Shown piece by piece: positions 49,068 to 49,135 of a stretch of DNA of 49,135 bases (positions are counted from its first letter, which is position 1; each line of letters starts with the position of its first letter). The notes below the pieces were generated by a model. The model was not told the origin of the DNA. It did not search any database and was given only the letters and a program-made list of their open reading frames with translations. The translations under genes were made by a program, and so were the position numbers. Source of the stretch: Chelativorans xinjiangensis (GTDB lineage Bacteria > Pseudomonadota > Alphaproteobacteria > Rhizobiales > Rhizobiaceae); assembly GCF_009812055.1 (NCBI RefSeq), contig NZ_WQNH01000036.1:1-49135 (forward strand), in the 5' to 3' direction.

Positions 49068-49135
49068 TCAAGGAAGGGCAGGCGTCCATTTTCGGCTGTC
49101 TCTGAGCAGGGCGTTTGCGAGCAGGACGAGCTTTC
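49068..49135 (-). mobile_element. 3' end of a probable IS110-family transposase (cut by window end)
   Basis: On the minus strand a frame entering from the right edge reads KLVLLANALLRD, SRKWTPALP and stops at 49068-49070. This ending resembles the C-terminus of IS110-type transposases (LxxLNAMLRD-x-WxP). Only 22 residues are visible, so the family call is tentative. It lies 15 bases past the cpaA stop. Confidence 0.45.

Overview
The window is a chromosomal core segment of an alphaproteobacterium of the order Hyphomicrobiales (Rhizobiales), most likely near Phyllobacteriaceae/Mesorhizobium. This rests on high GC, the order lnt-phrR-metK-trmB and rimP-nusA-ylxR-infB-rbfA-truB-rpsO-pnp, the irr/fabA-fabB-fabI divergent pair, a SAM-II riboswitch upstream of metZ, a CtrA-type box at the pilin gene and several families of rhizobial intergenic palindromes. 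The genus is inference.

Layout. 0.1-2.5 kb: a small exported protein, DUF952-pyrD and a small membrane protein. 2.5-6.8 kb: a two-gene RND efflux operon, then a MITE-like palindrome and tRNA-Gly(CCC). 7.4-11 kb: a bacterial voltage-gated sodium channel, a long-form dCTP deaminase, and metZ behind a SAM-II riboswitch plus terminator. 11-15.5 kb: an Lnt homologue that lacks the catalytic cysteine, a PhrR-like regulator, metK and trmB. 15.6-29.7 kb: two small genes, then the translation/transcription cluster from rimP to pnp. That cluster is interrupted between truB and rpsO by a 1.1 kb repeat- and hairpin-rich region and an HWE histidine kinase. 29.7-36.4 kb: an RsmC-like methyltransferase, fatty-acid synthesis genes fabI-fabB-fabA, the iron regulator irr, small envelope genes and a 2-hydroxyacid dehydrogenase. 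36.6-42.5 kb: moeB-like, recF, dnaN, dnaA and rpsT, all on the minus strand, with an 840-base gene-free region upstream of dnaA. 42.6-45.7 kb: enoyl-CoA hydratase, mutM, deoB. 45.8-49.1 kb: the edge of a Tad/Flp pilus locus (two TadE/G-like proteins, a lone CpaC N-domain protein, Flp pilin, CpaA peptidase), then the tail of a probable IS110-type transposase.

Most genes are housekeeping. No CRISPR array, prophage, toxin-antitoxin or defence system was seen. The observations most worth checking are the Cys-to-Gly change at the Lnt active site, the dense run of long hairpins at 24.54-24.85 kb, the palindromic element that supplies part of the rimP stop codon and places a 15-bp hairpin inside the rimP-nusA message, the CtrA box at the pilin promoter, and the altered pore motif of the sodium channel.
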